From contig JAAEAF010002804.1 in NCBI GenBank assembly GCA_011037195.1, forward strand, positions 1-64,000: a DNA stretch of 64,000 bases. Direction: 5' to 3'. This DNA comes from Triatoma infestans (taxonomy: Eukaryota > Arthropoda > Insecta > Hemiptera > Reduviidae). This document shows, piece by piece, positions 10,389 through 21,673 of this stretch. Every line of letters begins with the position of its first letter. Position 1 is the first letter of the stretch. The notes under the pieces were generated by a model, which searched no databases, was not told the origin of the DNA, and saw only the letters and a list, made by a program, of their open reading frames with translations. The translations under genes were made by a program, and so were the position numbers.

Positions 10389-11245
10389 AGTTAAGAGGTT
10401 CTTCGCAACTGGATCATCATTAACTATAACAAAATGTTTAATAAAACCTCTTTGTCTGTGAAAATGGTAATCAGATAATATTAATCAGGCAAAGCTATAT
10501 ACGTAATTGTTTTAATTTGACAAAGTTGCTAAATGAATAACCCAACCCCCCCTTTTTAGGAACACAATATAGCTCTCCAAACAGATAAAACCTTTCTCAA
10601 GTCGTTTTTGGCTTCCCAAAAGATTGATTAAAAACCACTAAGAGTAGTTTCTATAGAAAGTCTATGACTTGCAAAGATATTAAATTAATTTACTTTAGCT
10701 AATATATAGTTATTTTTTAGAGATTTTAGTTATAATATTATCTTTGGCTAAAATATGGTTGCAAATTGAGCACTAAATTGATCATAGCTTTTTGAAATTT
10801 CAAAATGTGAACAAAAGAATAGGACGCATTGAATTTGTATTGTTGATAATTTATGTATTTGGTAAAAGGAATTCTTTTTGGGGGGAAGGGGAGGGGATCT
10901 CATAAATATAATTTTTTCTGTATTAAGAAAAGTGCAACATAAAATATAAAAATTATTGGCAATAATTTATACGCCTTACTAACCACAACTTTTAAATTTT
11001 TAGTTACGTAAGTGCTTTAAAATTGAATAACTCAACTCACCTGACAGCTGTTTATATTAACAGGATGTAAACAGAAAGGCTATACGTTTATAATTAGTTT
11101 TTATTGTTTTTCAAACTTTTATTTTAATAATTAATTACAGTATTCTTAAAGCTATAATATAATATAATTTTAAATCTTATTAAACTAAATGTCTATAAAT
11201 TCAATTAAAAGTATGCTCTCCAATTTTTGGTGTTTATAGACTATA
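10389..11245. other. AT-rich spacer
   Basis: Long AT-rich stretch with a short G-run near 10880. No gene, tRNA or element is recognised on either strand. Confidence 0.6.
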
Positions 11246-11511
11246 ACTTTCTCTTACTCCTTAGTAAGAGGAAATATTGTAATCGTGTCAAATTTTCGAT
11301 ATCGAGTTTTCACCGGAAATATCCGTTTTGAGGTCCCCTGAGTCCAAAAAACTGGTTTTTAGCAAATGGTTGTGTGTGTGTGTGAACAGTATAGTTCAAA
11401 ATAAAAAAATCGTAGAAAGTTCAAACTTGATATTCCGTTTAGATATCACCATGGGATCCGATAGTAGTTTATCTGACAAAATTCCTCTCCCGGAAGTACC
11501 ACTTTACTGAT

Positions 11512-11542
<31 letters not shown>

Positions 11543-12289
11543 TTTTTTGCAATTTTCTCAAAAATGGCTCCAACGATTTTTTTTGAAACATGGTATATCA
11601 ACTACACACACAAAATTAGCTATAGCTTTTATTAGAAATATGTCTTGAGGAAAATTCATTTAAGGGTTGTTTTTGGAGGAAGGGTTGAGGTTACGGTTTC
11701 CTCTAAAGTGCTGTAATAAGAACCAAAGAGAGGATCCATAGCAGAGAAAGAGAGACAAAATGACAGGACCACTCTCTCGGACTAGTGTGGGAGAAACTGC
11801 ATAAATACAGCGGCGGGAGATAGATATACAACAGAGTTCATACAACTGAGGTTCACTCGCCAGTCGCAACATGCCATTACCCTTTACCACTCTACCATAC
11901 TCTACCATTTTAAGTGTTTAGACTGTATAAATTAAGAACCTTATTAACAGCCAGATGAATTTATATTTTTAATTTATAATTTTACAATTATTATTTTTTT
12001 TTTCATCAACCCCATTATAGTGCTATATTAGTTTATTACACAATTCTATCATCTATATAATATTAATTAAAATAAAATATGTTGTTGAAATTCCGAGTTT
12101 GAAAAAAAAATCGGATGACCGGAAGTGCCTAGTTTTTACTAGGAAGTATTTTTCAGTTTTCTGCTATTTTCTCCATAAAAAAAAAAACACCGACGAATTT
12201 CATTAAATTTGATATACTATTATATTTGTCAATCACAATATTTTGAAAACTGGCGTAAGAGAAAGTTGTCCGAGTGTATCACACCAGAC
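11246..12289 (+). mobile_element. TH1 repeat, full-length copy split by an LTR-like insert
   Basis: It runs from the 5' hairpin (11246, ACTTTCTCTTACTCC) to 'gagtgtatcacaccaga' (12289). The GT tract is near 11371-11383 and a T-run near 11511-11536. The module reading '...ctctaaagtgct' stops at 11711 and resumes at about 12020 with 'gtgctatattagtttattacac', so the middle is a later insertion. Confidence 0.85.
11712..12019. mobile_element. Candidate solo LTR (308 bp)
   Basis: The insert begins TGTAAT and ends ATTATA, an inverted pair with one mismatch (expected ATTACA). It is bracketed by the 4-bp duplication GTGC (11708-11711 and 12020-12023). It contains a TATA-like 'cataaatacag' near 11800 and 'gaggttcactcgcc' downstream, both plausible LTR promoter features. 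No internal region or second LTR is present. The family is unidentified; 4-bp duplications fit Gypsy/Pao-type integration only loosely. Confidence 0.5.
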
Positions 12290-12614
12290 ATTTTGTTATA
12301 TTATGTTGATTAATGAATTTTTTTTAATAAGATAGCGTCTACAAATATTTCATTTTTGTATGATAATCTTTTTTTTTTAGTTCCTGAGTTCCGCCAATTG
12401 ATGTCAATTTCAAAGGATACTATTCTATAATTAATTTTATATCTTAAAAATTGTTTTATACAAAAAAAACGATCACTTTCAGTTAATGATTATTACAGAC
12501 AAAGATGTCTTTGTTAATTTTGTAAATATTGTATATTTTTATTTCCTCTATATTTTGATAAAATGCATTTTACATAATTTGAAGTAAAATGATTTTGTAA
12601 ATAAAGAAATGGCT
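12290..12614. other. AT-rich spacer
   Basis: No gene or element recognised; T-runs and AT-rich DNA separate two TH1 copies in the same orientation. Confidence 0.6.
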
Positions 12615-13600
12615 ACTTTCTCTTACTCCTAGTAAGAGGAAGTATTGTAATCGTGGCAAATTTTTGATATCAAGTTTTCACCGGAAAATCCGTTTTGAGG
12701 TCCACTGAGTCAAAAAAAAAGGGGTTTTTAGCAATTGGTCTGTGTGTGTATGCATGTGCGTATGACACCATATCTCAATAACAAAATTTTCAGAATGGTC
12801 AAACTTAGTGTTTCGTTAAAGTGCCACCAGGAAACCTGAGAAGAAAAGCTTTTCGTATAAATCGTTCAACCGGAAGTGCTACTTTACTTAAATTTTTTTT
12901 TTTGTGATTTCCTCAAAAATGGCTCCAACGATTTTCTTTAAAACATAATATATCAACTACACATACAAAGTGGTACAACTTTTATTTTTATAATATTTCC
13001 CCGGAAAAATTCAATTAAGGGGACTTTTGGGGGAGGAGTGGGTTACGTTTGCCTCTTCTAAAGTGTTAATTCAGTTTACTACACTTCCAATATTACAATT
13101 CTATCATCTAAATAAATAATATTAATTAGAATATAAATATGTTGTTGAAATTCTGGGTTTGAAGAAAATGGGATGACCGGAAGTGCTTATTTTTACAGAA
13201 AAATATTTTTCAGTTTTCTGATATTTTATCTAAAACGGCTCCAACGATTTTATTTAAGCAACACGCTACTTTTGAATCATTTCTTCTGGTAAAAATCATT
13301 TAAAGGCGACTTTTGAGGTAGGGGTGAGATTATGTTTCCCTTTAAAGTGCCATCATAGTTGATTATACAATTCTACCATCTAAACAAAATTAATTAGAAA
13401 TAAATATATTGCCAAAATTCCGAGTTTCAAGAAAAATTAGTAAACCGGAAGTGCGTTTTTACTGAACGGTTTTTTTCTTTTCAGTTTTCGACCAACTTTG
13501 ACGAATTTAATTAAATTTCGTATAGTAACTATAAAATTTGTCAATTACAATTTTGAAAACTGGTATAAGAGAAAATTGTGTGTGAGTGTATCACATTAGA
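12615..13600 (+). mobile_element. TH1 repeat, full-length copy
   Basis: The 5' hairpin at 12615 is intact and the 3' end (gtgtgtgagtgtatcacattaga) stops at 13600 before a T-run. The GT tract is short (near 12740). The 'caccatggg' block is diverged ('caccaggaaacctgag'), placing this copy in an older branch. Three ACCGGAAGT-type sites are kept, spaced by roughly 300 bp. Confidence 0.85.
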
Positions 13601-13849
13601 TTTTTTTTTTTTTTTAACCATTTGTATTTTGGTTAGATTTTCATGAAGTTTGCAATATTCTTTTTTCATAATTTTTTTGCAATATTACTTTTCAGTCAAA
13701 CCCTTTTATTTTTTTTATACATTCACTTCACACTTTTATTCCATTAAATCATTCATTTCCTCTTTATAAAGCAATTCTATTACATTTTTTTATTCACCCA
13801 AATTCAACCTTATTTATTTCAACCAACATAAAACTATTGTTTAGGTCTT
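13601..13849. other. T-rich spacer
   Basis: Pyrimidine-rich strand with several T-runs; no element or gene is seen. Confidence 0.5.
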
Positions 13850-14230
13850 CCTGCTGTGATAGGGAAGTATTAAATAACTCGTCAAATTTTGGGAAATGGA
13901 ATTTTCATTGGAATTACGTGTTCTGATTCACTGAGTAAAGTTTCCATCTGATTGTGTGTGCGATTGCGTGACCTGCATAACACAAAAGGAAATAATAGAC
14001 AGTTCAAACTTGAAATTCATTTACATACAGCGCCACTGGATCCAAATGAAGCTTTGGAATCGGTTTGCTAGAAGTATACCACTTTTTTGAATTAATTTCT
14101 TTTTTTTTTAATTTTTCGCAATTTTTTTTTTAAATTGGGTAAAATTGTTTATTATACATATAAAAACTGATACTTTTTATTTTAAATATATTGTTATCGT
14201 ATATATAATAAAGATACTAAATATTTATTT
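13850..14230 (+). mobile_element. Strongly diverged TH1 fragment
   Basis: Recognisable pieces are 'gggaagtattaaataactcg', 'gaattttcattgg', a degenerate GT tract (13956-13970) and 'agttcaaacttgaaattc'. The 3' modules fade out after 14150. This is an old fragment with uncertain ends. Confidence 0.5.
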
Positions 14231-14800
14231 ACTATAAAGATGCAGTAATCCTTAAATTAGGATCTAGACCGCCTCATTTCAATTTCCCTAATTCTCTTTG
14301 TGTTCGGCTTTTTAGTGCCACCTATTTTTTTTTTTTTTTGACCAACTCGACGTCCGGCCATCAAAGCCAAGGGCGGATACACCTTTATTGAAACAGGCTG
14401 CTAAAAAAAAAAATGATTCAATCAAAATAACGCCTATCACTTTGTTTGAAATATTGTTCCAAGAAAAAAATATTATAGGGGATTCTAAGGGCGCTGCTTC
14501 CTTGTAATTTTAGTCCTATATACGATTTCTCCGTCCTAATATATTAATTTCATTCGAATAATTACTTTCGTCCAATAAAATTTAATTATCAACCAAATTA
14601 ATGTGGTGGCATATAATACGTCAGATTAATTCCCTGCTATCAGCAACGAACGCTAAGCAAATATCTTCAAACGAAGCCAACCAAGGGGTGGGGATAAAGT
14701 ATCGTCCTGCTTCCCCTAACACAGGTGGTCTATATTGAAGGAAAAAACGACAGTGGATGCCCCATTCTATCACCATCTTCAAGAGCGAAGACACCTTCTG
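14231..14800. other. Unassigned, partly repetitive spacer
   Basis: Contains 'accaactcgacgtccggcc' and a minus-strand open frame (14621-14923) without known motifs. The right part leads into repeat X. No gene is supported. Confidence 0.4.
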
Positions 14801-14810
14801 GACTACCAGC

Positions 14811-15480
14811 TGAAATGTAATTGGTGTGGATGTGTTGTATGTTTGTAGTAATAGCTTGTGTAGCCCGAGCGGCTTTGTAATGGGCTTGTGTGTATGTTTA
14901 AAAAGAAGAGAAGTAATAAGCAATAATTAATAAAACTCTGGTAGATTTAAATTAAATATATTATCTTTAAAGAAATTTAAATACGTTTCAGTTTATACGG
15001 GTTGTCTTCTAAGTGAAATACATTAAATCAAAACACCAAATCCGTCCATATTGGACACAAATTGCCTCGTTCGAGGACTAAACATGTAATATATACATGC
15101 ACATTTACGTGAACATATCGGACGCCCCAGTTGGGGCGGGTGTTGGTGTAGTGGTTATGAGCATGGACTTGTAAGTGGGAGGACCCCAGTTCGAGTCCAG
15201 CGTATAACTGCTAAATTTTATATTTGTTTAAAAAATGTTAATAGTAAAGTAGATGCTTCCGCCCCCGTCCACAACACCTAATTTGGTAGTTGGACGTTAA
15301 GCCCGCCTGAAAAAATAGGGCATTACTTTACTTTTAAATACATTTCAATAACACAATAATATTTTTATTAATATACTGAAACTAGCTAGAATAAACTCTT
15401 ATGTTTTAACTTATAACTGGCACTGATGCTAAGATAGCGATTCCTGAAATGTTCTGGTAGAATGTCTGTTTCAGACTGTC
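14811..15480 (+). repeat. Interspersed repeat X (LTR-like start), split by a SINE
   Basis: The repeat begins TGAAATGTAATTGGTGTG, continues with 'gggcttgtgtgtatgtt' and 'aagagaagtaataa', and resumes after a SINE with 'acttataactggcactga'. The same sequence occurs at 50708-51000, again in part at 51672-51800, and inverted at about 55290-55552. A TG start and stable length suggest an LTR, but no CA end, primer-binding site or coding region was identified. Confidence 0.6.
14991..15332 (+). mobile_element. tRNA-derived SINE, family S2, with TSD
   Basis: It is bracketed by TTTAAATAC(G/A)TTTCA at 14976-14990 and 15333-15347 (one mismatch). A tRNA-like head starts near 15135: A box GGTGTAGTGG, loop CTTGTAA (anticodon TGT, threonine-like) and B box AGTTCGAGTCC. 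About 140 bp of unrelated sequence precedes the head. The tail reads 'gttaagcccgcc...gggcattact'. The copy of repeat X at 50870-50900 shows the unoccupied site. A second copy, inverted, is at 17790-18000. Confidence 0.75.
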
Positions 15481-15884
15481 CTGAAAGAATGTCTTCTCTT
15501 CATTGTTTTACCCTAACTGTTTCTTGCCCTTTGTCTCTTCAGTAGCATTGACCTAAATTATAGTACCTGGCTCTTTCCCCTTCACTAAAATACATTATTT
15601 GAAATTGCTAAAATTAACAAAATTATTTCACTAAACTATTTTCCAAAACTATTATTTTTCCATTACTTTATTCCACTACACAGCCAACAACAAACATCCA
15701 GTCTACACACCACACACTTGCCTATGTATCTCTCAATTAGTTTTCCCTCCCGTCTCTTAACCTCTTAATTAAGTCAAGTCCTTAGAATTATAAGTTTATA
15801 TATATTAATTAAAGTGAAGTAGTCATAACTTTTAGTAATTATAAACCCCTAAAACTCCCACTACATTAAACAAAATAGCTGAGA
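15481..15884. other. Spacer downstream of repeat X
   Basis: C/T-rich then AT-rich DNA that may be more of repeat X but could not be matched to the other copies. No coding signal. Confidence 0.4.
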
Positions 15885-16280
15885 AAATAAAATTCAGAGG
15901 ATGATTCCTACTTCATATTCCGTACCATTATGGGATTCGACAAGGAGTAGCCATCATTTTCGCCAACCGGAAGTTAGCTTTATTGAATGAGTTTTACCAA
16001 ACGCAATTTTATTGAAAAAACGATTTTCTTCATCTAAAAACATATTTGATCCTGTCATTTATTTGCAAAATTTGAAAAGTTTTTTTAGGAAAATTGGTTA
16101 TCGGGAACCATTTTATTTTATGACCTCATTTAACAAGATAATCTGATGGTGGCGAAAACCTGGAACCTTCACTCTAAAGTATGTCATCACATTTAAATAA
16201 AGGTAACTAAACTAATTATATATTAATTCAGGGCAGACTGTTTATACTTCCCCTGATAGATTTAAGAGAAAGTAAAAATT
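15885..16280 (+). mobile_element. Diverged, partial TH1 copy
   Basis: Shows 'atattccgtaccattatggg', 'gccaaccggaagtt' and a terminal-like 'aagagaaagtaaa' (16264-16276). The first third and last hairpin are missing or unrecognisable. Confidence 0.5.
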
Positions 16281-16324
16281 AAACTGTTCAAACTTCACTT
16301 TCAGCCATATATTTTAATTATATT

Positions 16325-17762
16325 ACTTTCTCTAGTTGCTGTTAGAGAAAGTATTGCGATCGGGCAAGTTTTTCGAAATTAAGTTTTCACGGAGATACAA
16401 AGCTTTTGAGGTCCTCTGAATCCAAAAAAGTGATGTTTAGAAAACGGTCTTGTGTGTTTGAAAAATATCTCAAACAAAAAGATGCAGGAAGCTCAAACTT
16501 GGTATTCCGTTTAGGTACTACCACCGCATCAGACACGAAGATTTCGGGCAAAATCCATCAACCGGAAGTGCCATTTTCCTGAATGTTTTTTTTTTCAGTT
16601 TTTGTGATTTTCTCAAAAACGGTTCCAACCTTTTTTCTTTAAACATTATATATCAACCACACATGTGGCGATGGCAGATTGTTGTAGGGTGTTATTGCAC
16701 TGCGACCTGAAAGATCTATTGTGCCCTCCCCCGGAGCCTTCTCCAATGCCTAGCCGGCCTCCAAGCTGCGTTCTCTAGCTACAGACAATACTGCTCATCA
16801 CCGGACAGTGAGTTGTAGAGGCTCCTAGGAAGAGAAAATTTAAGAGCAGCATGCTGGATTCGAACCCGGGACCTCCGCGTTGCTAGTCCAGAGCGCTACC
16901 ACGGAGCTAATCCTTTCCTTCTCCCTTGGCTTTCGCCAATTAACTAGGGACGAGACCCCAGTTTGTGTACTGTGTTTGTCCTTGTCTGTAAAGTGTAGAG
17001 TGTATGTACGTAGTTTAAGTGTATTGTGTACAGTTCTGCTGAAGTGTATGGAGTACTGAGCTGTGGTAACCCGTGGGGTCGCTACTCCCCAAGTAACTAC
17101 ATGCAACAGATACCCCTTGCGGGCTATCAATTACACATACAAAGTGCTACAACTTTTATTTCAGTTAAGGACAACTCTTGGGGGAGAAGTCGGGTACGGT
17201 TTCCCCTCTAAAGTGTTATTTCAGTTTACTACACAATTGTGTAGAATTCTATCATCTAATTCTATTTAAAATTCTATCATCTACATAAATAATAAATAAT
17301 ATTAATTAGAATTTAAATATATCGTCGAAATCCCGAGTTTGAAGAAAATCGGATGACTGGACCTGAGACTTTACTGAAAGTAGTTTTCATTTTTCTGCTA
17401 TTTTCTCTAAAATAGATCCAATAAGTTTCTTTAAACTTGATATACCAACTTCATACACAAAGAGATAGAACTTTTATTTGAAACATTTCTCAGGGAAAAT
17501 TCATTTATGGGCACTTTTTGGAGGTCAGGTTTGGTTATGGTTTACTCTAAACTGCTATTTTAGTTCAACAATGTGCTATACAATTCTGTCAACTAATTAA
17601 TATTAATTAGAATTAAATAGTTTGAGCGAGGTTTTTCAGTTTTTGTGATTTTCTCCATAAAAATGCCGACAGTTTACAGAGCACTAATAAGAATTGTAAG
17701 GTGAAGAAAATTTGCTATTTCGCAGTAAGAGAAAGTGTCGTCGTATGAGTGTTTCCTCGTAG
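16325..17762 (+). mobile_element. TH1 repeat, older subfamily, split by a SINE-bearing insert
   Basis: The 5' hairpin is degenerate (ctctagttgctgttagag). The 3' end is the variant 'cgtatgagtgtttcctcgtaga' at 17762 before a T-run. The first module is cut at 'atatatcaaccacacat' (about 16667) and resumes with 'atcaattacacatacaaagt' (about 17127), so the sequence between is an insertion with an imperfect 13-bp duplication. Confidence 0.8.
16668..17126 (-). mobile_element. Insert carrying a tRNA-derived SINE (family S1)
   Basis: On the minus strand an S1 SINE spans about 16680-16922: GGATTAGCTCCGTGGTAGC is the A box region, CTAGCAA the anticodon loop (AGC, alanine-like), GGGTTCGAATCC a perfect B box. 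Its 3' part ends in '...acaatagatctttcaggtcg'. A further 200 bp upstream (16923-17126) belongs to the same insertion but matches no other copy seen. The anticodon stem is mispaired, so it is not a working tRNA gene. The open frame crossing it is a chance frame. Confidence 0.75.
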
Positions 17763-17779
17763 ATTTTTTTTTTTTATTA

Positions 17780-18005
17780 AAGTAAAAGTAATGCCTATTC
17801 CTTCAAGGCTTAACATCCCAAATTAAGTGTCCAAACATACCAAATTAAGTGTCGTGGACTGGAGCAGTGGATGGAAACTCCTACTATACCATTAACATTT
17901 TTTAAATGAATATAAAATTTAACAGTTACACGCGGGATTTGAACTGGACACCTCCCGGTTACAAGTCCACGCTCATAACCACTACACCAACACTATAATG
18001 TAAAA
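17780..18005 (-). mobile_element. tRNA-derived SINE, family S2, inverted
   Basis: The minus strand reads TGTTGGTGTAGTGGTTATG (A box), CTTGTAA anticodon loop, CAGTTCAAATCC (B box, one change), then 'actgttaaatttta...acacttaatttgg...gttaagcc...gcattac' as in the copy at 14991-15332. A 20-bp piece containing 'acttaatttgg' is duplicated in the tail. The poly-T near 17764 is the T-run of the TH1 copy or the SINE A-tail. Confidence 0.75.
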
Positions 18006-18428
18006 TATAATATTTAAATAAAAAATATCCAACAAATTAAATACACATATTGCAATAATTTGTAACATTCTATTGAGTAAACTAATTTTAAATGATTCAG
18101 GATGAACAGTGACAGTTTATTTCTAGCCTGCCATTTCAATAAAATTATCTATGTTCTCCATCTCTCTCTAAATGATATATTAAATGTAAAAAAAAAATTC
18201 CATCTCGAAGCAAATATGTTTATAAGAATGAGAAAAATCATGTGTATATTTTAAATCAGATTTTATTTAAATAGAATAAGTAAATCTTCAGAGTGGAATG
18301 TCAGCGGGAGGAAGGAGGAAAATACCTCCTCTTCCGTATTTTCAAAAATTAAATTTAAAAGCAATTTTATGCCCCTAAACACAAAAATCTACTTAATAAA
18401 TGTGACAGATTATTATTTATTTATTTTA
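18006..18428. other. AT-rich spacer
   Basis: AT-rich with a short GGAGGAAGGAGG stretch near 18310; nothing recognisable. Confidence 0.5.
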
Positions 18429-18720
18429 CTTTCTCTTACGCCCCAGTAGGAGGAAGTATTGCGTTCGGTATCCAGTTTCGTAATTGAGTTTTCACCGGAA
18501 ATAATATATGGATTTTTTTTTACTTACTTTAAAACGACACCCCAACTATTTTCATTAAACTTGGTATAAAAACTGCATATATAAGGAGCTATAACATTTA
18601 TTTATAACCTTTTTCCCAAACAGTTCACTTTATAAGGGACTTCTGGGGAAGGTTACATTACATTCTAGGTTAATAGGCTACCCTCTAAAGTGCCATTTGA
18701 ATATATTGTACGAATCAATT
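18429..18720 (+). mobile_element. TH1 repeat, 5' partial copy
   Basis: It starts with 'actttctcttacg', a hairpin with a changed loop. It then jumps from 'gttttcaccggaaataa' into the first module (gcatatataaggagctat), lacking the GT tract and the 'caccatggg' block. It stops near 18720, facing a minus-strand copy. Confidence 0.65.
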
Positions 18721-19009
18721 TCACACTAGACTTTTAACAATTTCGTATCATTAGTATATCAAAATATTTAATTCTAATTAATATTATTTAGATAATACAA
18801 TTATATAATTAACTAAAATAGCATTTTAAAGGAAAAACATACCCCCTCCCATTCTGACAAAACCAATCATAAATCAAATTTTCCAGAGAAATGTTACAAA
18901 TAAAAATTGTAGCTCTTTGTATTTATAGTTGGTATACTAAGTTTTAAAAAAAATTTTTTGAAACCCGGTTTTTTTTTTGAGGGTTCTGAACTGTGACCAT
19001 TGATGATCT

Positions 19010-19850
19010 ATTGTACCCCTTCTGGTGCCTTAGATGAGCTTGCTCATCTTCGGCACCTTCTCCAAGTTGAGCTCCCTAAGGAATTCCAAGATCCTGGAGG
19101 GTTCTAGTATGGATATTTCCTCCTTCCCTATCTGGTAACGAGACAGGCTATTAAATCTTCTTTGAATGACGTCATCGCAGTCTGTGAGGAGATTTATCGG
19201 AGTTTCCTCCATCTCCCCACAGAATCTGCATATGCCATCGTCTTCTAGGCCCAGCTTCCTCAAGTGTCCCCTGTGTCTGCGGTGCCCCGTAACAAATCCT
19301 GTAAGGAACGGATCTTATTCTTACTCAGACTAATGCAGGCTTTCTACCTTTCCTGGTTGTAGCCTCCCAGACAGACCTTGGCCTGCCTCAGTCCGGGATA
19401 GTGTCCAGAGACTAGCTTTTTTTGCCACCTCCTTCTTCTTGATTTCTTCTAATAAATACCTGGTCGCTGAGTCCGCAAAAGGGCTCCAAGAGAGGATATG
19501 CAGCGCTGCCTTCTTTTGCCAGGATGTCGGGCACTTCATTACCTTCCACGCCGACATGTTCCGGCACCCAGAATAGGGTGACTTTATTTCTTGTGCCTAG
19601 ATCGTTAAACATATTTAGGCATTTCTATAGCATTTTAAAACGGATAAAATAGAAGCTCAGTGATTTAATGGCAGCCTGACTATCGGATAATATAACTATC
19701 TCCTGATTCCGATATCCCCTATCGTGGTTCAACAGAACGCAACTTTCAATTGCGTGAATTTACTGCCTGGAAAATGCTGGGAAACGTCACATGGGTTCCG
19801 AGTGCTTGGTTCTAGGTCCAAACACCCCTTTTTGAAGCCGTTATTGAGAA
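19010..19850 (-). pseudogene. I/R1-like LINE tail: RNase H plus zinc knuckle
   Basis: On the minus strand, in order: RNQEIVILSDSQAAIKSL (about 19670-19720), GTRNKVTLFWVPEHVGVEGNE (RNase H last block, 19540-19600; the usual G of WVPGH is E), a linker with stops, then LGLEDDGICRFCGEMEETPINLLTDC (CxxC...C knuckle, 19170-19263). Frames shift at least twice. The 3' end 'ggtacaatagatcatcaatgg' resembles the 3' ends at 25190-25235 and 43725-43775. The first RNase H block and RT are absent. Confidence 0.8.
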
Positions 19851-19962
19851 AAACTTAGAAAACTGAAAAAAAAAAATTATACAGTACGAAAGCATCTCTG
19901 ATCATCTGATTTTCTTCAAATTTGGAATATTGGCAACGTATTCAAATCTGTTCATTATTATT

Positions 19963-20228
19963 TATTATTCACAGAAGAGGAGGGCAAACCCTTGCGCTAT
20001 CCAAAGCCTCCCAGGGCCCATATAGCTATCCCTAAAGAATAACAACCACTGGGACTAGAACAAAAATCCAGGCCCAGGTTTTAACCACCTAAGTTTCATC
20101 ACAGACCGAACAAATCGGACCAAAAAAGGACCCAGCTTAAGATCCTCTACCGATATCCTATTCCGGCCGAAGGTCCTAAACCTAATCTCCTCACAGCCCA
20201 AACAATCCGTCATCAGATGCATGGGTAT
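19963..20228 (-). mobile_element. Short LINE 3' end with exact 18-bp TSD
   Basis: A 266-bp piece is bracketed by AATCTGTTCATTATTATT at 19945-19962 and 20229-20246. It is the reverse complement of the last 260 bp of the LINE tail at 9338-9777 (3' UTR and end of the zinc-knuckle ORF) with an (AAT)n-type tail. It is a classic severely 5'-truncated LINE insertion into a TH1 copy. Confidence 0.85.
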
Positions 20229-20344
20229 AATCTGTTCATTATTATTCAGATGATTATATAATAAATTGCAGTTGCACTTTAGACCATACGAAAATTTGAC
20301 ACGATTACAATATTTGAAGTGAGAGAAAGTAAAAAATTATAAAA

Positions 20345-20500
20345 AAAAATATGGCTTGAAATGGCTCCAACGAATTTCTTTAAATTTCCTACACTATCCA
20401 CATACCTATTACTTTTATTTAAAACCAATTAAATAAAATGTATATGTGTAATACGAGTAAAGGTATGCTTAGGTTAAATTTTAGGAAAATGAAGGCAATG
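20345..20500 (+). mobile_element. Diverged TH1 module fragment
   Basis: A single module-like stretch: 'gaaatggctccaacgaattt', 'cacatacctattacttttatt', then unrelated sequence. No ends are visible. Confidence 0.45.
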
Positions 20501-21165
20501 AATTGATTTGTTTTCCCTCCCAGCCAAGCTCAAGATCACTCTGAAATCTTTCCTCAGAATCCAAGATGTTCATAGACCACGAGTTAAAGAACTTTCTGAC
20601 TTTATAGTTTATTAAATACAATTCTCCATTCATATGTTTTCTAAAGATCTAAAGATTTATCTATAGATAACTTTCTATAAACTGCCTTTTTTTGCTTTTG
20701 TTATATTTTTCTATGTTTGGAAAAGCGACATTACCTACTTAAGCGTGAAGGTAGTAGATAAGATTGCTTCATGTATAGCAGAGTGAAGTGATGACAGCCA
20801 TAAATATGAAACTTTCATTTCCTGCTGAGAAGTAATTTTATTTGATTTTTACAGCGCTGTTTATATTTCTATTTGCATAAAAGTTTTATCAGTTATTTCA
20901 GTGTCTGAATAAAAAATTGGAATTAATTTAAGTTCATAAAATTATCTTATTTCATTTCGATATAGGTTTATTTTTTTTTTTTTTTGTCATTGGAGCAGCG
21001 ACATTGTGAATGAAATCCTATTAGTTTGAATATACATAACATTAATAATAATCATAATAATGAAAATGATTATATTTATTTATTTAAAGAATAATTTCTA
21101 CTTAAAGGGAGGGTGTGGTTACAATTTAAATATTTATCCGATTATGGTATCAAAATCTGTTGTGG
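20501..21165. other. AT-rich spacer
   Basis: No element or gene recognised; short T-runs near 20970 and AT-rich DNA up to the decayed Jockey-like fragment. Confidence 0.55.
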
Positions 21166-21570
21166 AAACTGAAAAGGTTTTGCCCAGCACCTATTACGTC
21201 ATACTCAAATCCTGTTTATCGGACAGGTTTTTATTTTTCAGGTAATACAAGGCACTTCCCAATCCTCTATCTAACTTATTATCAACAATGGAGTACTACA
21301 AGGCAGTGTCTTAGCTCCAGTTCTCTACACTATTTACACAGCCGACTTACCTTCAGATCTCCAATACGTTCTCTTACGCGCTTTTGCCAAAGATATTGCC
21401 ATTCTTTCTACAAATACTGATCCTGTTTTCACTTCAACCTTCACTCACTAGAACCTTGGCTATAATGCTACTGAATAAAAATTAACCCGAACAAAGTCCA
21501 AATACATTACCTTTACCCTTAAACGATCAAACACTTTTCCTATTGGAACTTTTCTAGTAGAACTGAGTAC
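21166..21570 (+). pseudogene. Decayed Jockey-like RT fragment
   Basis: The RT palm is recognisable across frames: VLPSTYYVILKS, a GVLQGSVLAPVLYTIYTADL block (consensus GVPQGSxLxPxL) and RAFAKDIAILSTNTDP, where the catalytic FADD is now FAKD. Matching blocks occur at 37499-37927 on the minus strand (STYFLIIKLYL, ILAPFLYTIYTADL, FADDTAIL). Frameshifts and the lost aspartate show that it is dead. Confidence 0.75.
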
Positions 21571-21673
21571 ATGTATTTCCAGTTTAAAAACACAAATTCA
21601 AAAATTTGATATTAATACAGCATTAAGTCATTCATTGATAGTAATTAATTAAAAAAAAAAAAAAAAAAAAAAA

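Larger units (their letters stand above)
18740..20331 (-). mobile_element. TH1 repeat, inverted, disrupted by two LINE insertions
   Basis: Pieces on the minus strand are 18740-19000 (module with 'gtagctctttgtatttatag'), 19855-19962 and 20247-20331 (ending 'aaaatttgacacgatta' and 'gagagaaagt'). The intervening DNA is LINE sequence: one 0.84-kb insert and one 266-bp insert with an exact TSD. Confidence 0.65.

Noticed and set aside
15135..15202. Possible tRNA-Thr gene
   Set aside because: Poor acceptor stem, and the head is part of a SINE with a TSD and a second inverted copy at 17780-18005.
16848..16922. Possible tRNA-Ala gene
   Set aside because: A and B boxes and an AGC loop are present, but the anticodon and acceptor stems do not pair and the sequence recurs with a common SINE body at 38126, 44918 and 56104.
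16840..17130. 96-codon minus-strand frame
   Set aside because: It crosses the SINE head and body, so it is a chance frame in a non-coding repeat.
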